Source of the DNA: Adiantum capillus-veneris
Lineage: Eukaryota > Streptophyta > Polypodiopsida > Polypodiales > Pteridaceae
Assembly: GCA_014529385.2 (NCBI GenBank)
Contig: CM043953.1
Span: forward strand, 82,621,838 to 82,685,837
Direction of reading: 5' to 3'
DNA: 64,000 bases
Part shown: positions 1 through 12,282 of the stretch, one piece after another
Position numbering within the stretch: the first letter of the stretch is position 1
How the letters are laid out: every line of letters starts with the position of its first letter
The notes under the pieces: generated by a model
Seen by the model: the letters and a program-made list of their open reading frames with translations, nothing else
What the model was told of the DNA's origin: nothing
The model's database searches: none
Position numbers and translations under genes: made by a program

Positions 1-810
1 ATCTTATTTAGAGTTTACCTTAGCTTTACCTTTTTCTGCGATGGTTGGCAAATTCTTCTCCACATGGATTTGAAGTTCTTTAGGGGATTTTGATGGTGAT
101 GTTGTTGAAGATTTTCTTTGTGTGGCTGAAAGAAGATGTTCGTCTAGCTTTCTGTCATGATCAGACTCTCTTTGCTATAATGGGATTCAATTATGTGGAA
201 AGTATCCTTGTACTCCCCCGTACTCAACTTGAGTACAGATTCTGCCACTTCGAAGCTAGGAATTGGCATTTTTGAACTTGTGTAAACTGTTTCTTCCAGC
301 TCATTGATTGGTGGCTTTCCCATCATGATCCACGTTCCATAAGTCAGTAGATTCTTTGTTGCTTCTGGATCTATCACAACTGAACATGTGATTTTGAGTC
401 TTATTTCTCCGTATATGCTGAAGTTGATCATCATATCGATCTTCTTCTTTGTCCCTATTCTTCTTTTGATCTTGCATTTTTTGAACATTTGACGTTAAAC
501 TTGGAAACTTTTCTCCATCATATGCTTTCATTTGCACTTTTTCTCGAGTCGACTTCTTTGAAACAAACTTTGTTGATTCTTCAAGTATGTCAATGATGAC
601 ATAGTCTCGTGGTTGCTTTGCTTCATTTTTTTGCACCTTGGAACCATGCTCCAAGTTGTAGCTATCTGTCTCAACTTTTTTGCTTTCACACTCACAAACC
701 TTGTTAGCTTCCTTCAACACCTTTATTGTAAATAAGGGAGCTATAGCATACCCATCTTCATCGCAAAATTTGGTGTATGTCACCTCATTTACGCAAACAT
801 CAAGAGTCAC
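1..810 (-). pseudogene. Protease-RT linker of family B gypsy element
   Basis: The reverse-strand frame at 301-810 continues the polyprotein beyond the protease: its opening TLDVCVNEVTYTKFCDEDGY matches the family A linker (LDVCAIPDGPTTKFCDKDGY). It is followed by lysine/glutamate-rich low-complexity sequence. An overlapping frame (144-488) carries on after a frameshift. Reverse transcriptase itself is not reached before the window edge. Broken, no independent function. Confidence 0.65.
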
Positions 811-1665
811 TAGTATTTGATTCCATCCAAAGGGTTCAAATGACTCCTCGGGAAATGGTTCCTTAATGTAAGCTTCATTATCTTTTGAACATTATCTTTT
901 GAACGCTCTAGGATGCAATATTCCTTTCTAAGGCTTCCACTCTCAAGAGCTCCGTACATCCAAATATGCACTTTGCTTTCCAAATCAGTTGTGGAGTTTA
1001 AGTCTTCCCCTGGGATTTGCACTACATCTCTATAACTATGATCTTTGACATTGATTTTTGTTGTGACCTCTTTGTGTATCAAGTAGATATAGTCATAGCC
1101 CAAGTCTTGTACCATTTTGGGATGACGCATGAATGGTCTGCCCAATATGATGTCAAAATTGCTGCTCTTGTCAAAATTCATTATGGAAAAGGTTGCTCAT
1201 ACTCAATGCCACACGAGGATACAATGATTTGTTCTAATATTCCTATCGATCTCTCCACGTATCCATCCGCTAATTGCAGTTTCATTCGAGTTTTTGTAAG
1301 AGCAGGCTTTCCCCATTTTTTCCATATTTCTTTGGTTGCAATGGCAATTCCTGCCCCACTATCTTATATAGCAAGTGTCTTTACTCCTTTATACTCAAGT
1401 GGTAAGGTGGTGTTTCCTTCTTTGCCTTCACAATAATCACCCACCTTATTTATTGGTACTGACTTTGTCTGTGGTTTCTTAGGCATGGTGTCATCCCTGT
1501 TTTGTCCACAAGCTGGTCATGTGAAGGGATTTTCAAGCCCATGTTTTCCAGGTGTTTGCACAGTTGGCCCCATAGATGCGGCCTAATTTTTAGTAGCTCT
1601 AAGAGATAAAGTGTGCATTGTATAGGAGAAGACATCAATTCATGCAAGCTCTTGGTTTCCATCAT
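810..1665 (-). pseudogene. Aspartic protease region of family B gypsy element
   Basis: The reverse strand encodes an upstream helical segment (1450-1665, with LLELLKIRPHLW like the family A LAELLRLRPHMW), then the retropepsin. The catalytic DSGAG is present, but a TAA stop (1364-1366) lies directly before it. The C-terminal half is open at 810-1181 and holds the DIILGRPFMR motif. The polyprotein protease would have processed Gag-Pol; this copy is dead. The segment 1666-2271 between gag and this region has only short open pieces. Confidence 0.8.
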
Positions 1666-2271
1666 TTTTGGTGTGTCTTTCCGCTAAGAAGGTACACTTT
1701 TAACCTCCAATTTTGTTTTGAGTTCTCCTATGAAAGATGGCAACGTCTTTAGAGAGCGTGGTTTTCTTTCTTCAGATGCGACAGACCCGACATCCCCATA
1801 TAGAGATCTTATATCCCCTGGGAGAAATTCATGATCCATGTTTATCTCAGGGATAGGTGCTCACTGTAAGGTAGCACTACCATCTTTTTGGTTTTTGATT
1901 GATTCCCATAAGGATTGTGGCCACGGTTCTTCTACCTCTGGAATAGGCATCACTACTCGTGAGCCCACCCTATCTGTGGTATTGGCTACTTCCCTTGTAT
2001 CTAAAGGTGCCTCAACTCCTGGCTCTTCCTCTTTGTTTAGAATACCATGGCTCTCCAATTCCTAGATTTGTTCACGGATTAGAACCTCCATTTTTGGAGT
2101 ATCTGAAACCGGTTCCATAAGATCTTGGGCCTTCTAGATGAGCTCCTTGCACATTTTCCACCTCTCTTTTTCATACCGTGGATCTATCCTCCTGAGTTTG
2201 GTTGGTCTTTAACCTAGCCTCATAAGCTTTCAAGATTGCATCCAAAGGCTCAAAGACTTTGTCGACCAAGA

Positions 2272-3958
2272 CTAAACCTCCCGAGTTAGTCTTTGACTCT
2301 TCTCATGGTTGGTACATTTACCCTTGATTGCACACCATTTCTGTGGCCTAATTGGTTGTCCGTGTTGAGGTATCCCTTGCCATGGTCCCCTCATAGGTGC
2401 TGTTTGAATGTTATTCATCGTTTTATTCATCCTTTTGAGCATGTCTTCTATGGTTGTAAGCGATGTTTCCGCAACCTTTCCCACTTGTGTTGGTTTGGTG
2501 GATGTTGTTTTCTCACTTTGATTATCCTTGGACATCTTCTTCATTGAAAATATCACAATGGTCTCCCAAGTCAATGGCATCCGATACACACTCTTCTAGT
2601 GTCATATGTTTCTTGCTATACAATACAACATAGAGTTCTTTGTTTAGCAGTCCCTCTAGAAACAATAATACTAATATTTCTTCTACAAGTATTTCTAGTT
2701 CTAGGCATCTTGCAATGTACTGGTTCATTCTAGTGGCACAATCCCTAACACACTCACCTTGTTTCTGTTTGAAGCTATAGATTTGAGCTACCGTATTATG
2801 TTTGATACCAATCTTGGAACATGCAGCTATAAATCCTTGAGCTAATGTATTAAATCCATGATTGACCTCAGTGGAATTTTTTGGAACCATGTCAGTGTTT
2901 TTCCTTCTAATGTCATTCCAAATCCCTCAAATTGAGTATGGAAATCAAATATGCGTTTTGCTCTTAGAGATTGCTTGAATCTTGATAAGTGCTCATATGG
3001 ATCCCCAAATCCACTGTATTTTCTGACCCATTTTTGAAAAGCAGCTCGTCTGACATATCTATTTGGTTCAACTCCAGGTCTCCTGGCTGTTGATGGTCTT
3101 GTCCCGAGTCCCTCAAACCAGTCTGTTGGAAATAGTGACTCATATAGCCCTAGACTAGCTTTAGTGTCACGCGGTTTTCCCTTGGCTCAATATCCAATCT
3201 CTTATGGAGTACTCTTGGTATTTGGTCTGTGCCACCTCCTCAAGACTCATCATAACAAAATTATTGTTATAAAAATCCCTAAATAGGTAGGTTGGTAGAT
3301 CTGTTGAACCCTTGTCTTTGATTTTGAAGATATAGATGATCTTCATGGGTGTTAACCGTCTTGATTTGGTATGAGAATTCCATAAAAGATCTTTGACATT
3401 TCTATCCTCCCAATAATCAACTCCGATCCTAGGATTATCCGTGCTAAGCCATTTCAAAGGCTTCAAATCAACTTGATCGTACCCCTCAAATTCTAAAGTC
3501 AGTGGTTCTTCTTTTGCTGCCATATCCGAAATGAGTGTATTCACCTCTAATCCCCATTTTTCTATCACATCAAGGTTTCCAACTTTTAAATAATGAGTCC
3601 CGTTTCTATCCATAGACATTTTTCCTTGGTTATTTGCCCTTCTTTCCTCTTCAAACTCTATGTCATGGTCATCAATGTGAATAGCATACTCTTTGCTAGG
3701 ATCCAGGTAAACCTGAGTTCCATGGTCATTCGTCTTATAAAATGTGAGTATATGCTTATACGACACTGTCGTTCGGGTTCCTAAATGAGTCGAATAGGAA
3801 GACATTTCAGATGTTGATTCTAAAAAAGTGCCTGAGACTTCTTCAAAGATAGCATCCAAGTGATCTCTTTGATTCACACTCTCTTCGGTGGATACTCTAC
3901 TAGTGGACTCTCCAAATATGCCTTGGTTGGCTAGTATACGACCAGATCTAGGGTTCAT
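2272..3958 (-). pseudogene. gag of family B gypsy element, broken
   Basis: Three reverse-strand open stretches make up the gag: 3167-3958 (263 codons, begins MNPRSGRILANQG), 2522-2890 and 2272-2589. The 2522-2890 stretch holds the retrotransposon gag core (GIKHNTVAQIYSFKQ), and the last holds a K-WCAI...TNH motif also present in family A gag. The N-terminal part shares the MN-R-SGR opening and an EGSVNQ/EESVNQ block with the forward element. Frames change between the pieces and 2891-3166 is readable only with frameshifts, so no full capsid protein can be made. The product would have been the structural capsid/nucleocapsid precursor. Confidence 0.8.
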
Positions 3959-4370
3959 ACAGACTTGTGAAGTCTTAGATAGAGTACTTACCGTCAGATT
4001 GACTTGTTATCAGCTTCTTCCACTTGACTCGAGTGCAACTCCTCTCAAGCTTTCAATTCCTTGTCTGCAACCTGATTTCTGTATCAGTTTTAATCACGTT
4101 AGCTATTGTTTCACAAAGATTGTACAATTTTTGCTAGCTATTGTGACTAGTATATGTGTATCACTTTAAATTGAGCTAAGTGATTCAGCAATTGAAACTT
4201 TTAGATTCAAGTTTTGCAAAAATCCAAAGGACTAATTTGCAACCAAAAACTGAGTGAACATGTACTAATTTGGATCCGATTGAACCCAAAATTGACTGTG
4301 TCCTTGTATTATGTTGTTCTTACACTGTACAAGCTCAAAAGTTCAAAATTCTGTGTCTGTGTCTCAAAAG

Positions 4371-5253
4371 TAAATAATCGTGATTATTTATTTTTCTCAA
4401 ATTTTTACACTTTTTGGCTTGTTTTGCCAAGTATTCAACTTGTTATGGTCCCTAATCAAGTTTCATTAAGTTTGAATAAAATTTGTCCAAGTTATCAACT
4501 TTTTCGTGTCCGCCACAGACTTAGTTTTTGAGAATCTAGCTCAAGTCTCACTTTTGTGATCTAAATTTCACCAAATTTGATTTGTGGACTGTTTATAATA
4601 TCCTTATCCTTGAGGTTTTCTCCAGTGTGCAAAAATGTCCAATTTTATAGCAGATGTAAATAATCACGATTATTTACTCATGGTATTTTTGTGCAACTTT
4701 TTGCCACAATGTTGACATAGAATAGTTAAGCAGCTCAACTTAAGCCTCCTAGCCAAGTCTCATCAAGTTTGGATAATCCCTGTTCAATTGGCCAATAGTT
4801 TTGTGTCTGTAGACTAACTTTACAAATTTGGCCACAATTTTCACTTCAATGATCCAAATCTTACAAAATTTGATTTGTGGGCTTAATATAATATGCTAAA
4901 ACTAGTGGTATGTTGGGTTGGTCAAAAAAGTTGAGAAATGAACAAAAGTAGATAGTCACAATTATTTACTTCTAGTAAAGTTTTGTATCTTTCTGGTCAA
5001 TAAAGCATGTACACTTGTTAATCACTTCAATATAAGCCTCTGAGTCAAGTTTCACAAGGTTTGAACAATATTTTTCCAAGTCACACTTAAGTTCTTGACA
5101 ATCATTATAGATTTTAGTTTTTATCAAGGTTTTGGTCAGTTGGTGATCCAAATTCTATGGGCCTTTACAAAAGATGTTTGTACACATGCATAGAGTCTCT
5201 GGTGTCAACCTTGGTCACTTTTGAGCTGAAAGTAAATAATTGCGATAATTTAC
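4371..5253. repeat. Four phased palindromes in family B leader
   Basis: Near-palindromes with arms GTAAATAATC / GATTATTTAC around a 2-base centre lie at 4371-4390 (lacking the outermost pair), 4656-4677 (perfect arms), 4948-4969 (degenerate) and 5232-5253 (a variant with compensating-looking changes). Centres are 286, 292 and 284 bp apart. They sit in the untranslated leader between PBS (5886) and gag start (3958). Sequence between them is AT-rich and only weakly repetitive. The spacing matches that of a different palindrome in the family A element. Confidence 0.8.
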
Positions 5254-5885
5254 TTTTGGCCCAAAATGAACACTTTTTTCAACTTTTTCAGAGGACGGTC
5301 TTATTATGATCTATTTTAAGCCTCTAAGTCAAGTCAAAACTTAATTTTGCCTAAAATGTCAAGAAAAAGTAAATCATATGAGTTTTTGCGAACTCTTGAA
5401 AATTTACCTCAAATGCGTCCTTAAGCTTAGCCACTGGTTCATACAACTTTTAAAGTATAATCTCCAGCCGAATTCAATGGTTGAGAGTCTTTTGGTGATG
5501 TTTCAAGCCGTAGACCTGAAATTCTGCAACTTCACATAAACAACTCACAATTGATTCTTCCGGAGAGAGCAATGTTCTGAGATCCCACCTCGGATTCTAC
5601 TTACCCTACTTCTACTTTCTATTGCAATGGGGTTGTGGAAAGTGTCCACAAACACTCGTTTTCTTGTTTTCTATGGTTTTTCGTGCCTTGATCTTAAGAC
5701 TTGTCTCGTCCATCAATCCTACAATCCTACAATCCTAAAAGGTACTTAGCAAGTACAACCTACTTCCAAGCTACCTCTACACAGCAAAAGACGACAATAT
5801 TAAGCTATGCAATTTTAAAAAGAATATTTTAACTCTAGGTGATCCTAGAAGAAGTTAAAGAATACTCTAGTTTAGGTCTATTCAA

Positions 5886-5903
5886 TCCCCGATAGTGGCG
5901 CCA
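5886..5903 (-). other. Primer binding site (family B)
   Basis: The reverse strand reads TGGCGCCACTATCGGGGA, two bases inside the LTR end. This is close to the TGGCGCCGTTGCCGGGGA type site of plant Athila/Tat-like gypsy elements, thought to prime from tRNA-Asp. Confidence 0.8.
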
Positions 5904-5905
5904 AA

Positions 5906-6698
5906 TGTAGGACGGGTTTCTAACCTCACTTCTATCTTATTGCAAACATAGCAAGAACCACGAACATAACTGTCAATCCATGGGACGAAGCTAACTCGAC
6001 TAGTGCATCGAGGCTACAAGAGGTTATTAATCTCTTGGAAAACAACAGAAAACTCACATATAAATCAAGCTACACTCAAATGATCAAAATCACCAAAAGC
6101 TAGTCACTAATCAGCAAACAAATCACAACCGTTACTACATCAAACGACATCCAAACGTAAGAAACTTCTAGAACATGTTTATAAGACCTAACCACACATG
6201 CTTACAGTCTCAAATCTCACTTTAGGTCAAGTGCAAACATCGTGATTATTAACAACAGTGAGTTTTTGACTTAGTCATTTTCGACCCAGAATGCATCTGA
6301 ATGCTTTGCAATGATGTCCCAATATCCCAGCTATACTTATTTTATGATTTTCTAGATTAAATTCCTACTTATGATGAAATTAGGCCGTGGGTCGACTATG
6401 CCAAAGGCTACGGATTACCATGAAATGTTTACATCAACGCATAGAGCTCTTACCTGGGGTTGCAATGCAATAGACGACATTACAATGTGACAACCGAGGA
6501 GGGAGTAAGAATAGTGAGAAGGAGAAAAGTGAGTGTCGTTAGCTCACGCTGTGTTCTATTATCCAAAAACTTACAAAATACTTACAAAAATTGACATTTA
6601 TACCTTAGCCAAGGTTTCTTTGGTCAAAACTAATAATCTCGGAGCTCTAGCTAAAGATAAGTTGATAATAACTGGACGGTTGTAGCCCCACCTCATCA
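5906..6698 (-). repeat. 5' LTR of family B gypsy element (outer edge inferred)
   Basis: The inner edge is firm: on the reverse strand the sequence ends ...CCTACA followed directly by TTTGGCGCC, the usual LTR-PBS junction. The outer edge is placed where the reverse strand reads TGATGAGGTGGGG, giving a TG...CA LTR of 793 bp. With no second LTR in view, this edge and the target duplication cannot be verified. The LTR holds a stretch at 6239-6250 (ATCGTGATTATT) that matches the palindrome of this element's leader. Confidence 0.55.
6596..6602 (-). promoter_or_regulatory. TATA box of family B LTR
   Basis: The reverse strand reads TATAAAT in a locally AT-rich stretch about 100 bp inside the inferred outer edge of the LTR, a suitable place for the U3 promoter. 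Call rests on sequence and position only. Confidence 0.4.
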
Positions 6699-7194
6699 AT
6701 TACATTGTTTATCTTGAAAGTAGGAGGTACAACATTCCCGATTTATCAAAATAATAAGTGTTTTTGCAATAAAAAGCTCCAAAAAATGTTATCCACGTTA
6801 GCTTGTTGCTAATAGAGTTGGCGGCAACTAAAAATTGCAATGGGTTATAGAGAAAATGTGCAATCCACTCATTGGCAAGGGAGGAGTGGTTCCCTTGGTA
6901 AATGAAGCCCACGGATTGCATATTTTCAAAGTGTTGAGGAGGTATGTTTAGTGTTAGACGTCCAAAACCTTGAGATGTTGGTCAAATAGGAACAAATGGA
7001 GTGCGTTTCAGCGGGAGTAGAGCATGGCTGCATCAATCGTCGTAGCTCCAAGAGTCGGTGGTGATGGAAACATGCTCGCTTGGTTAAGGCATCAAGCTGC
7101 CCGTCTAGGTTCAAATTTGGGGATGACCTGTCACTCATATTTTTTTGTTTGCTATTGGATCTCATCAAAATTCACACGCTCGGCTCTCCACTGT

Positions 7195-8300
7195 CGATCC
7201 TCATCACTATATCACATGGGCATGGTCAAATGGGATCAATGGCGGAGGAGAAAAATGGGGGGCACGTCAATCAGGGGCGTGGATGCATCATGAATTTAAG
7301 TATAAAATACACAAATATTGTATATTTCAATGAATACAAGGGGGTGTAGTGGTTAGTGCACATTGTTGATATTGTGGAGATCGTGGGTTCAATACGTGGG
7401 ACACCGATTGCCCCAAGTTCACGTTTTGTCTTGAATTTACCAAATGTTTCAAATTTACAAATGTGCATCAATGGCCTAAAGCACCTCAATCGTCTTAGAT
7501 CCAACTTGAAGCTACCTGTGTGAGCTAGGTTGGGTTTAGAGGATGTTGGAGGAAGAAACTCTTTTTGCAGGCCTATCAGTGCCTCTTCTAAACAATGCTG
7601 GAGAAGAAAGAGCAAAAAAGACAAAGAGGTGGAGAGAGGTCAGTATCTCTTCCAAGGGGGGAGGGTCAGAAGAAAAATGGAGAACCCCGGGGAAGATGAT
7701 AGCTCCTATAGAAAATCAATTTTTGCCACCCAACTTAGACGCCCCTGTGCAAAGCATTTCCATCGTCTCGTCTGAATCGGGCCTTAGTGTGGAGGACTCT
7801 CGATTTGAGGATGGGGTCTTCATTAAAGGCCCCATCCGTACATCAACACTATCTCACACGTGCATTCACGGGAGGGGATCAATGTCCCATCTCTATTTGG
7901 CAGAGCGAGGGTATCGTGGGCCGTCAATCTTGGGATGGTGTCCGAATTTCCCAATTTACCCGAATTACTAAATTGACCCTAATTGACAATTCGCAAATTT
8001 ATAATTCCGTGGTTTTGCAATAAAAAGTACATCTATCCCAATGCTTTCAAGTATCACGCATAGACGAGGTGGTTTAGATGGATGGCTTGCAAAGGTGAGG
8101 TCCCATGTGCGAGTTTAAGGGAGGAAGAGGGGGGAAGGGAAGGAGGGGGTGCCCGAATTTATATATTTTGTGCACCCGAATTTACCCATTTTCTCACACT
8201 TACAGAAAGTGGATTGGACTGTGCAAATCACACATGATCCCCGAAATAGGCATAGGCCGTTGATCCCCTCCTGCCCATGCTCGAGTGAGATAGTGAGGAG
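7195..8300. repeat. Three-copy dispersed ~60 bp repeat, one inverted
   Basis: Related blocks containing CACTATCTCACACGTGCAT...GGGATCAATG occur at about 7195-7250 (+), 7840-7905 (+) and 8236-8300 (reverse). The two later copies face each other and also resemble each other when translated. They may be remnants of a small repeat or inverted-repeat element. Confidence 0.45.
7341..7415 (+). repeat. tRNA-like stretch, possible SINE head
   Basis: GTGTAGTGGTTAGTGCA resembles a tRNA D-arm/A box and GTGGGTTCAATACG resembles a T-arm/B box, spaced about as in a tRNA. GGTGT (7343-7347) can pair with ACACC (7411-7415) at the ends. The T stem is imperfect, so this is not a working tRNA; a tRNA-derived SINE or pol III pseudogene is the likely origin. 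No poly(A) or target duplication was identified. Confidence 0.35.
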
Positions 8301-9569
8301 ATCGTGGGGGTGTTTGAAAATCGAGGAGGGGCGTTTTGAAAATTGAGGATGGGCGAGGGGTCAACTTGTGGAAAGTCATGGAGGCCATTGGAGGCTATGG
8401 AGCCCATGTATGGACAGGCTAAAGGCTGCACAAAGAAAGGAGCTGTAAATACACGAATAGGTTAGTGCAGAGAGGGAGGAAACAACGATGGCTCGTGAGA
8501 GAAGCAGGAGCAGCAGTACAACATGTGATGACGGTGCCCTTGCCGGCGTAGGGACATCTCAACCCACTTATGTGATTTTGCAAGCTGCTAGCCAAGCAAC
8601 AATTCAGCATCATCATCACCTTCTTCAACCTTGGCATCGCTTTTGACACCTCCGATGCCCCGCATCTCGCGCAGGAGCACCACAACCCTTATCCAACTAT
8701 AACCCCTATGGCTGCTGCTGCCCCTCATTCACTTGTCCACCGCGCACACCTCCCTTTCCACGATATCAACCTCCCAAACGGCATCAACCTCTCCTTGTTG
8801 GAAGCCTACCATGCTTTGCTCTCCATCGCTGATATGGCCCTCTTGTCACCTGCCTTCTCTCTGACTTCAACATCATGTTCCCTACCCAAAATGTTGCCGA
8901 CATGGCTAGGGTCTATGCTTTATGGAGTATTGGTGAGATGTTTTGAGTTTTCACTTAGTTTTCAGGGAAAAGTATGCTCGATTTTTCCCAAATCCTAGAC
9001 ATGTTTCATGCGTATCTGCACTTTTTCTCTTTGATAGTTTCGTGGTCGAGTTTGACTCCCACTTTTGACAAGTTTTTTCAGCCTTGTACACACTCTCGCA
9101 AGAGTGAGAATTGCATGTGCTCATATGGCTATAGACAAGTAGTCAGAGGCTTCACATGTTCTACAAATGTTTTGACAGATCTTTGCAGACCTACTTGGGA
9201 AGCGGTTTGAGAACTGTTCGCTCACTGCTTGCGCATATGGTTATTCACTTTACATTCGATTGAGCTGTTTGTCCTAGATTATATGCCTACAGATAGAAGA
9301 ATGTGGAGGTGACTTTATACCTATGTGAGCATCTGTTTTGATGCAATTGATCATGGGTTTTGTGATTGCGTAGTGGTTGAGTGTTCTCCCACTTTGTTGC
9401 AAGTGTGGTATAGTTTATAATAGAGATTGTACTTGAGCTTTTTTCTCAGTTTATAGAGGAGACTCTGTAGTTTTTTCCCATGATTTGTTGCCATAGTTTT
9501 CTTTATTGGCATCCAGTTATAGCAAACATGTGTAATAATTTAGAGTCAATAGTGATGACTCGTGAGAGA

Positions 9570-10060
9570 TGACAGTCTCATATTTGTCGATACTTTCATT
9601 GTTGGTATTATGGTCACACAAGGCACATTAGGCACCGTTATTTTAGACATATGAGACATCAGCGGAGATGTACATAGTATGCAGATGAGGTTTTGACAAA
9701 TGCTAGACTGATGGATTCATATGCCAATCACGGTGATATCACATTTTCCTATAGCATTTCTCATGCTTACATGTCTTTGAGAGGTGACACTTCTCCTCGT
9801 TGGTTGCTAGATGAGGATGTTATTTTCCATGTCTCACCACATTGTGAGTGGTTTAGCACCTTCTCTAGTGGGAGCTTTGGTTATCTAAAATTGGCCGACG
9901 GTTCGGTGTTTGGCATTGCAGATGTAAGATATGTTTGATGGTCATTGCCTAGTGGTGCATCGTATACACTATACTATGTACGCTATGTTCCTGAGTTGAG
10001 ACGGAGCCTGATTTCAGTGAGACAATTAGTAGATTATGGGTGTCACACTTCTTAGAGAGC
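9570..10060 (+). pseudogene. Ty1/copia nucleocapsid-protease remnant
   Basis: A decayed CCHC-like stretch near 9590-9650 is followed by an open segment (9693-9938). This contains the copia protease block: W-LLD-x4-FHVSPH-EWF, then GYLKLADGS. A later piece around 9950-10020 matches the VRYVPELRRSLISV motif that precedes integrase in copia polyproteins. The catalytic DSG is replaced by DED, and frame breaks follow, so it is inactive. The remainder of this element is not recognisable. Confidence 0.7.
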
Positions 10061-10321
10061 AGTTTCTCTAGATACATTGTGAATCCTTAGTGATTGCTAG
10101 GGTAGCCCACGGTGGCTTGGTATATCCTATGCATGTATCTGAGGTTCTAGATGGAACGGTCTTGGTTTTGTTGCTGGCATGCTTTGAGAAATAGAGGAGA
10201 TGTGTCTCCTTCCTAGGTGAGCTCCACCATGCTCGCAAGACATAGCATGTAGTTGTGCAAGACATGCTAGTAGACTCTATAGAGATAGATGTAGAGCGAG
10301 TGCTCTAGTGAGACACGGCAA

Positions 10322-11857
10322 GTGTTCTCAGAGTCTGTGCAGGCAGAGGTAGAGTGGGTCTGCTCCCTAGAGACTATCATAAAGTCTCCCAAAGGCAATG
10401 CCAACAACAACAAAGCTAAGGCGAAGGGAGTTTATAAAGGAAAAAATATACTCTCTTCTGAAGAGCTAGAGCGTTATCGAAAAGATAACTGTTGTTTCAA
10501 GTGTGGGGAGCAAGGGCATGCCTATCGTGCTTTTCCCCACAAGAATACACATAATGAGCCTCCTAGAGCTACTTTGGTTAGAATTCAAGAAGAGGATGCT
10601 CATCACAAAGGATGTCCTCTATGCCATGCTTGGGGAAAGGCTAGGGGGGTTCACTATATGTAAACCATCTATACAACGTGCGTTCAAAGGGTATTTAAAA
10701 AACCCCTTATCTATGAATTTTGAACTAATAAAACAACCCCTCTTTCTTTATGAACTTACGGGTTTTTTTCCAAAGTGCAATAAAAAAATCCCTTATTTAA
10801 ATATATTTATGTAAATTTTCCGACAATTTTTTAATTAAAAAATCCCTCCTATTGAACTCTCATGGTATACTTACATACATAGAGGTGGACCCCTGAGGGG
10901 GAAGGTAAGAGAAAACATGATGCTTTCACTCTCTTTGACCCTGGTTCTACTCACAATTTCATAATCACAGAGTTGGCCACCAAGCTAGGCATCCAACCCT
11001 ATGAGATGGGAGATTTCCGACCGGTCTGATGGTGCTTTCAAGGGGCAAGAAGCCTCAGCCACTCCCTTAATTTTTTAAATTGAGGCTCCATGTCCAAAGC
11101 TATATGGACAAGGAGGATTTCTTCATCTCTCCTCTCAATCATGAGGATGTAATCATAGGGGCACCATGGTTTGATCGCATGGCTGCCAATGTTGAATTCC
11201 TTGAAAGGAAAATTTACTTTAGGTTCAGGAAAAAAGATATGTACATAGATGCTAAGGATTTGGGTAGTACCATACCCATTGTACATAAGCAACCTTTCAA
11301 CAAGTACATAAAGAGCTCTATTCCCATGTACATGATTTTTGTTAAAGATTCTCAAAATGAACCTATGTTTTAGCAAAATAAGATATAACCAATCAAAAGG
11401 ATTTAAAGTTATCCAAGTTCCTTAAGGGATTCCAATATGTTTTTATTGACGACATCCCTTGTGGACTACCTCCCAAATGAGGGGATGACGACCATGCAAT
11501 TGAGTTTTTTCCAGGAAGCTCACCGCCTAATGAACTTCCTTATCGAGTTTCCCAAGCTCAACAAGAGGAGATTGTGTGGCAAGTGCATGAGTTGGTTGAG
11601 AAAGGCATGGTTAGGTCTAACTTGTCTCCATTTTGTTCACCAGTGTTATTAGTGCAAAAGAAAGATGGCACATATCGTATGTGTGCCGATTAAAGAGCAC
11701 TAAATAGGATCACTATCAAGATAGGTTTCCCATTCCATGGGTATAAGACCTATTGGATAATCTACAGGGGTCGACCTACTTCAGTAGGATTGACCTAAAA
11801 AGTGGCTACCATCAAATAAGGATAGTTGATCAAGACATTATAAAGATCGCATTTTGC
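10322..11857 (+). pseudogene. Ty3/gypsy family C: gag knuckle, protease, RT (5' half)
   Basis: The open segment 10322-10663 contains a CCHC-type knuckle (CFKCGEQGHAYRAF, last Cys replaced by Phe). Around 10900-11376 lies a retropepsin: the active-site motif FDPGSTHNFI and, downstream, DVIIGAPWFDRM. From about 11430 the RT fingers/palm follow, with LLVQKKDGTYRMCAD and a degraded D-x-KSGYHQIR segment. Several stops and frameshifts interrupt it. RT ends abruptly at 11857, where the 12.7 kb DNA transposon begins, and continues at 24605 with the MPFGLTNAP motif. The two halves therefore belong to one older element. Confidence 0.85.
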
Positions 11858-11876
11858 CATTAGGAGAAACATGAAC
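11858..11876 (+). repeat. Left terminal inverted repeat of the 12.7 kb transposon
   Basis: CATTAGGA is shared perfectly with the complement of the right end, and most of the next ten bases also match. Similarity fades over about 50 bp. Confidence 0.65.
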
Positions 11877-12282
11877 CTTGCATGGGCCTTGTAAGGAATT
11901 CTAATTTTTAGGGATTAAGGCTAATGTTGTGTGGGGTTTAGGGGGCAAGGGCATTGAAGAAGGTAGTTTTGAGTAGGCTTTTCTAGCCTCTTTTTTAGAC
12001 AAATGTAGGATGTGGACCTAAAGGGTTGCTTTCTCTCTCTAGCTTTTTTTAAAGTGAAGGAAGCATAGGGGTGTGTCCACATCAGCAATTCCGTGGGTCA
12101 AAAAGAGTCAAAATTTGACTTTTTTATAAAAAAATCATTTTTATTTGTTTTTTACTTAAAACTCCCTCCCAACATATATACATATCCAACAATCATTTTT
12201 TGACCCTTTTTTTAACCCAGAAGCTTAGAAAGTCCATTTTTTCAAAAATCTTTTCCCCCAAAAAGTAATAAACATTTTGTTC

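Larger units (their letters stand above)
1..6698 (-). mobile_element. Ty3/gypsy LTR retrotransposon, 5' part (family B)
   Basis: Reading the reverse strand from 6698 down, the order is LTR, primer binding site, ~1.9 kb leader, gag, protease and the start of the linker to reverse transcriptase; the rest lies left of the window. Its gag and protease are recognisably homologous, domain by domain, to the forward element at 30648-49721 (both gags open with MN-R-SGR, and both carry GIKHNTV-QIYSFKQ and DIILGRPFMR motifs), so the two are related families. It is non-functional: gag and protease are cut by stops and frameshifts. The outer LTR boundary is inferred because the second LTR is not in the window. 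Confidence 0.85.
6699..9560. other. No recognisable gene
   Basis: Open frames here are short, overlap on both strands and match no family I know. The stretch holds a tRNA-like SINE-type piece (7341-7415), a three-copy dispersed repeat, and GC-richer blocks around 7540-8700. It may be old decayed transposon sequence; I cannot assign it. Confidence 0.5.

Noticed and set aside
7341-7415. Functional tRNA gene
   Set aside because: T stem needs wobble pairs and has a mismatch, and the acceptor pairs only 5 bases.
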